64,000 nt of DNA from Haliscomenobacter hydrossis DSM 1100 (GTDB lineage: Bacteria; Bacteroidota; Bacteroidia; Chitinophagales; Saprospiraceae), in NCBI RefSeq assembly GCF_000212735.1, contig NC_015510.1, positions 3,776,001 through 3,840,000 of the forward strand, in the 5' to 3' direction. This document shows, piece by piece, positions 61,043 to 64,000 of this stretch. The translations under genes and the position numbers were made by a program. How positions within the stretch are numbered: position 1 is the stretch's first letter; each line of letters begins with the position of its first letter. Under the pieces are notes generated by a model. That model worked only from the letters and a program-made list of their open reading frames with translations, did no database searches and was not told the DNA's origin.

Positions 61043-64000
61043 TTATTCCAACAATTTCTCCAATTCCTCTTTCCGCGACTGGTAAATGAACTTCGGTGTT
61101 CGCTGTACCAGCTGATTATAAATCTCCAGGGTTTGTTGGGTCCATTCGCGGTTGGAAGGATCAATGCGGTGAAGTTCGTAATACGTTGCAGCCTGCTGGT
61201 CGGCGCTCAATGGGCGTTTAAGCAACATTTTCAGCACCTGCTCTGCTTCCTGGGCCTGACCATACAAGTAGAGTCGTTTGGCATTGAGTAAGGCACCTTC
61301 AAAGTACAAATCCGGGTGATCCAGGTCAAGGGCCAATTGTTGGGCTTCGGCAGTGACCTGATCCAGTTCGGCATGGTTGCCCGTTTCCAATAAAACCGTT
61401 CCTTTTTCAGCCAAACTTAAACCCAACACCAGTTTGTTGCCGATGGTCCGCGTAATGTCGATGGCGCGATTGTAAAAATGTAAAGAGCGAGGATATTGTT
61501 GCAGGTTGTAAAATATATCACCCAGGGTGTTGACGGCCTTGGCCAAGCCCTTTTGGTAGCCCAGTTCTTCGCACAACATCAGCGCTTTTTGCATGTATTC
61601 AATGGCTTTGTGGAAATCACCTTGAATATTGAGCAACTGCCCGATGAAACCCAGGGCAATGGATTCCCCCTGTTTGTCGCCAAGCTCTTCGGTCAGTTCC
61701 AGGTCTTTTACGTACAATTCCATGGCCTCATCGTATTTGCCCTGGCGTTCGTGAATGAGGCCGATGTTGCCAATGCCTACTGCGGTTAGATGTTTGTTGC
61801 CGAGTTCATTGGCCAAATCAAGTCCAGCTTGGAAATGGAATAAAGCCTCCTGGTAATCCCCTTTTTCCTGCAACACAATGCCGATGTAGGTATGGATGGT
61901 GGCCATACCCGGTTTGTCGTTGTGGGCCTGGCAATAGGCAAGTTGCTCTTGTTGTTGGCGAATACCTTCGTCGTAGTTGCCCTGGTTCATATAGGTGAGT
62001 CCCAGGTTGGCTACAATCTGCGAGTCAACCACATAGCCCCGTATTTCCTGACCAATGGCCAGGGCACTTTGGAAGTATTTTTTAGCTTCTTCGTATTTGC
62101 CTTGCCGAAAATAAAGATTACCCAGGTTGCCGTACACTTCCGCAAAACCGTATTTATCCTCTACCGATTCGAAGAGTAAAACCGATTTTTGGTAATAACG
62201 CATGGCCTCGGTGTAATCGCCGCGCAGCATCACTACCCGCCCCATGCTGTTGTTGGCCCGGCCGAGTAAAATAACATCCCGGTGTTGTTTGGCCAAATCT
62301 AGCGCGTGCTTATAGGTGTCTTCACAGGCTTCCCATTTGCCAATCAGTTCCTGAATCTTGCCTTTTTTGAGTAAGGTTTTAATTTGACTGGCGATATCCT
62401 GATCACTGCCGAGCAGGTGGAGCAGTTTTTCGTACAACTCCAAAGCCTGTTGGTTTTGGAAGTTGCGCCGGGCGTAGTCACCTGCTTTGCGCAAGTAAGA
62501 ACAGGTTTTGTCAAATACACCTGCTTGTTCGTAATGAAAGGCCAAATCGACAAACCGTTCATCGATATGGTCGGCATATAGGCGTTCGATGGCTTCAGCA
62601 ATCAACTTGTGCAATTGTTGAAGGCGGGCACGCAACTGCATGCTGTAGGCTGCTTCACGCAAAAGGGAATGCCGGAAAATGTAGCGCAACTCATTCATGG
62701 CCCGCCAGATTTGCACTTTTTCGGCTACGCCAATTTGTTCGGTGAGCAGCCCCACGTCTTGATTGCTCCTCGAAAATTCCTCATTGTATTTCATGACCTC
62801 GGTCAACACGGGCAATTCAAACTCCCGCCCAATCACGGCCGCAGCTTTTACGGTTTCTTTCACCAATGAAGACAGGCGGTCGATGCGGGCGGTGAGAATA
62901 GAGTTGATCGAACTCGACAATTGGATGTTTTCATCCTTGAGGTTCCAGAGACCTTTGTCTTTTTGGAGCAGTTGTTGCTCCGAAAAGTATTCCAGGAGTT
63001 GCTCCAGGTAAAATGGATTGCTGTTGGCCGCCCGTTGCAGAAGCACAAAAAACGTTTCCGAAATCGGGCCTTGAAGTTTGATCTCTGCAAACTCTCGTAC
63101 TGCTTCCGGTTGCAACACATTGAGGTCAATTTCCAGAGGACCCCTTACCTGATGGGTTTCCAACAAGAGTGGGTCCAAGAGCTGGGGGCGTTGCCCTTCT
63201 TCTCCATAGCGGGAAGTGATCAGCAAAAAGATGGGGTAGCGCCGCAAGTAACGCACCAGCTCAATGAGCAATTCCTGCGAGTTTTCATCAATCCAGTGGG
63301 CATCTTCCAGTTCAATGGCGATTGGTCGAACCAAGGATTCGGCCAAAAACAAATCAATGATGGATTGAATGGTATTTTGGTAGCGCCCGCGGGCGTCCAG
63401 TTGTTCCCAAAGTGAATCAAAATAAACGATACCCACTTGCGCAGCCAAAACAGATTTGGTGCGAATTAAATCATCGCGTAGCGCTTGTGCATCTGCTATG
63501 CCCTGCAATTTATCCAGCAGTTGTTGAAAACGGGCTTCAAAACGCTGTAGGTTGCGGGCAGTATTTTTTTCGAGGGATTGGTCGAAGTAGTTTTTTAAAA
63601 AATAGATAAAAGGATTGAAGGGTTTGCGCAGAATTTGATCCAAAGGACAGGAATACCACTGCACTTTTTGGTCGCGCAAGAGTGCTTCTTTCAACTCGTA
63701 GCTCAAGCGGCTTTTGCCAATTCCAGCCTCTCCAAAAACATAAGCAATGCCTGCGGGTCGCCCTTCCAGAAGGGGCAGGGTAAAATCAATCAAACGGAAC
63801 ATTTCCGTATCCCGCCCGACCATGTTTTCGCTGTAGACCTGTTGGCGACTTTCGTTCCGACCGATCAGGCAATAAGTCGGGATGTCCCCTTTAACACCTT
63901 TGTATTGGATGTCGCCGCGGTGCTGAAAACTGAAATTGCGGTTCTTCTGGATTTCACTGTCTACCATCACTTCTTCCCATTCGGCATGGGACATGATGCG
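61043..64000 (-). CDS. Nucleotide cyclase / AAA ATPase / TPR regulator (5' end beyond window)
   Basis: The frame is open to base 64000, so the N-terminus is outside. The visible protein begins with what looks like the end of a class III cyclase domain (SFQHRGDIQYKGVKGDIPTYCLIGR), then an AAA_16/STAND-type ATPase (VGRDTEMFRLIDF; Walker A GEAGIGKS; Walker B-like IAIELEDAHWID), then at least nine TPRs (for example AEVYGNLGNLYFRQGKYEEAKKYFQSALAIG). This order is known in bacterial adenylate cyclase/ATPase/TPR signalling proteins. It precedes the CHAT-TPR gene by 61 bases. The cyclase assignment rests on only about 45 residues. Confidence 0.82.
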   Translation of the reverse strand, partial: RIMSHAEWEEVMVDSEIQKNRNFSFQHRGDIQYKGVKGDIPTYCLIGRNESRQQVYSENMVGRDTEMFRLIDFTLPLLEGRPAGIAYVFGEAGIGKSRLSYELKEALLRDQKVQWYSCPLDQILRKPFNPFIYFLKNYFDQSLEKNTARNLQRFEARFQQLLDKLQGIADAQALRDDLIRTKSVLAAQVGIVYFDSLWEQLDARGRYQNTIQSIIDLFLAESLVRPIAIELEDAHWIDENSQELLIELVRYLRRYPIFLLITSRYGEEGQRPQLLDPLLLETHQVRGPLEIDLNVLQPEAVREFAEIKLQGPISETFFVLLQRAANSNPFYLEQLLEYFSEQQLLQKDKGLWNLKDENIQLSSSINSILTARIDRLSSLVKETVKAAAVIGREFELPVLTEVMKYNEEFSRSNQDVGLLTEQIGVAEKVQIWRAMNELRYIFRHSLLREAAYSMQLRARLQQLHKLIAEAIERLYADHIDERFVDLAFHYEQAGVFDKTCSYLRKAGDYARRNFQNQQALELYEKLLHLLGSDQDIASQIKTLLKKGKIQELIGKWEACEDTYKHALDLAKQHRDVILLGRANNSMGRVVMLRGDYTEAMRYYQKSVLLFESVEDKYGFAEVYGNLGNLYFRQGKYEEAKKYFQSALAIGQEIRGYVVDSQIVANLGLTYMNQGNYDEGIRQQQEQLAYCQAHNDKPGMATIHTYIGIVLQEKGDYQEALFHFQAGLDLANELGNKHLTAVGIGNIGLIHERQGKYDEAMELYVKDLELTEELGDKQGESIALGFIGQLLNIQGDFHKAIEYMQKALMLCEELGYQKGLAKAVNTLGDIFYNLQQYPRSLHFYNRAIDITRTIGNKLVLGLSLAEKGTVLLETGNHAELDQVTAEAQQLALDLDHPDLYFEGALLNAKRLYLYGQAQEAEQVLKMLLKRPLSADQQAATYYELHRIDPSNREWTQQTLEIYNQLVQRTPKFIYQSRKEELEKLLE

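Noticed and set aside
1..64000. tRNA or rRNA genes
   Set aside because: I looked through the gene-free gaps for cloverleaf TTCGA-type arms and rRNA-like sequence and saw none; tRNAscan-SE would be decisive.

Overview
The window is chromosomal DNA from a member of the Bacteroidota, most likely the class Saprospiria (Haliscomenobacter/Lewinella-like); the phylum is secure and the class is an inference. The evidence is: type IX secretion C-terminal sorting domains ending three exported proteins; dockerin-like repeats in a secreted protease; Bacteroidota-only families (DUF3127, DUF4292, DUF6089, DUF6155); a sphingolipid-type serine palmitoyltransferase; a fused ThrA followed by thrB and thrC; a mevalonate-pathway decarboxylase; promoters of the TAnnTTTG type; and an almost complete lack of Shine-Dalgarno sequences. 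I saw no rRNA, tRNA or CRISPR array.

Layout. 1-4743: histidine utilisation operon hutH-hutU-hutI on the minus strand (hutI runs off the left edge), with a divergent LysR regulator at 5000. 5.9-9.5 kb: small accessory block on the minus strand with a DUF6155 gene, an overlapping acetyltransferase/HTH pair that looks like a toxin-antitoxin unit, and two unknown genes, one flanked by inverted repeats. 9.8-13.6 kb: an orphan DUF5682 protein and a serpin lipoprotein. 13.8-18.6 kb: thrABC. 18.7-19.4 kb: an IS200-like (REP-associated) transposase unit bounded by paired palindromes. 19.6-25.4 kb: an M1 metallopeptidase, an SRPBCC protein, a mevalonate decarboxylase and serine palmitoyltransferase. 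25.8-32.3 kb: a Fic protein, an HMCES/YedK protein, a probable replication origin, heme A synthase, aat and an M23 peptidase. 32.5-36.3 kb: bcp, DUF3127, ATP-grasp and pyruvate kinase. 36.5-42.5 kb: a compact envelope operon (nucleotidyltransferase, TPR, DUF4292, EnvC-like, hflX). 42.6-45.6 kb: a nucleotidyltransferase and sugar kinase pair, and a DUF6089 barrel. 46.2-51 kb: an AT-rich stretch with two secreted proteins. 51.2-53.0 kb: a complete IS1634-like element. 53-64 kb: a TPR lipoprotein, a T9SS cargo, a DMT transporter, an alpha/beta hydrolase, a GxxExxY protein inside an inverted repeat, a CHAT-TPR protein and a cyclase/ATPase/TPR regulator that runs off the right edge.

Two things stand out. 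First, four parS-like 16-mers lie at 18.3-22.9 kb and a dense group of DnaA boxes lies at 27.6-29.7 kb around an AT-rich gene-free gap, so this window probably contains the chromosome origin and its ParB-loading region. Second, the spaces between genes are full of long inverted repeats (at least a dozen, with stems up to 39 bp perfect). Some belong to recognisable families with conserved cores, two surround single ORFs, and one has an IS element inserted in its loop. These are the most likely undescribed element families here.
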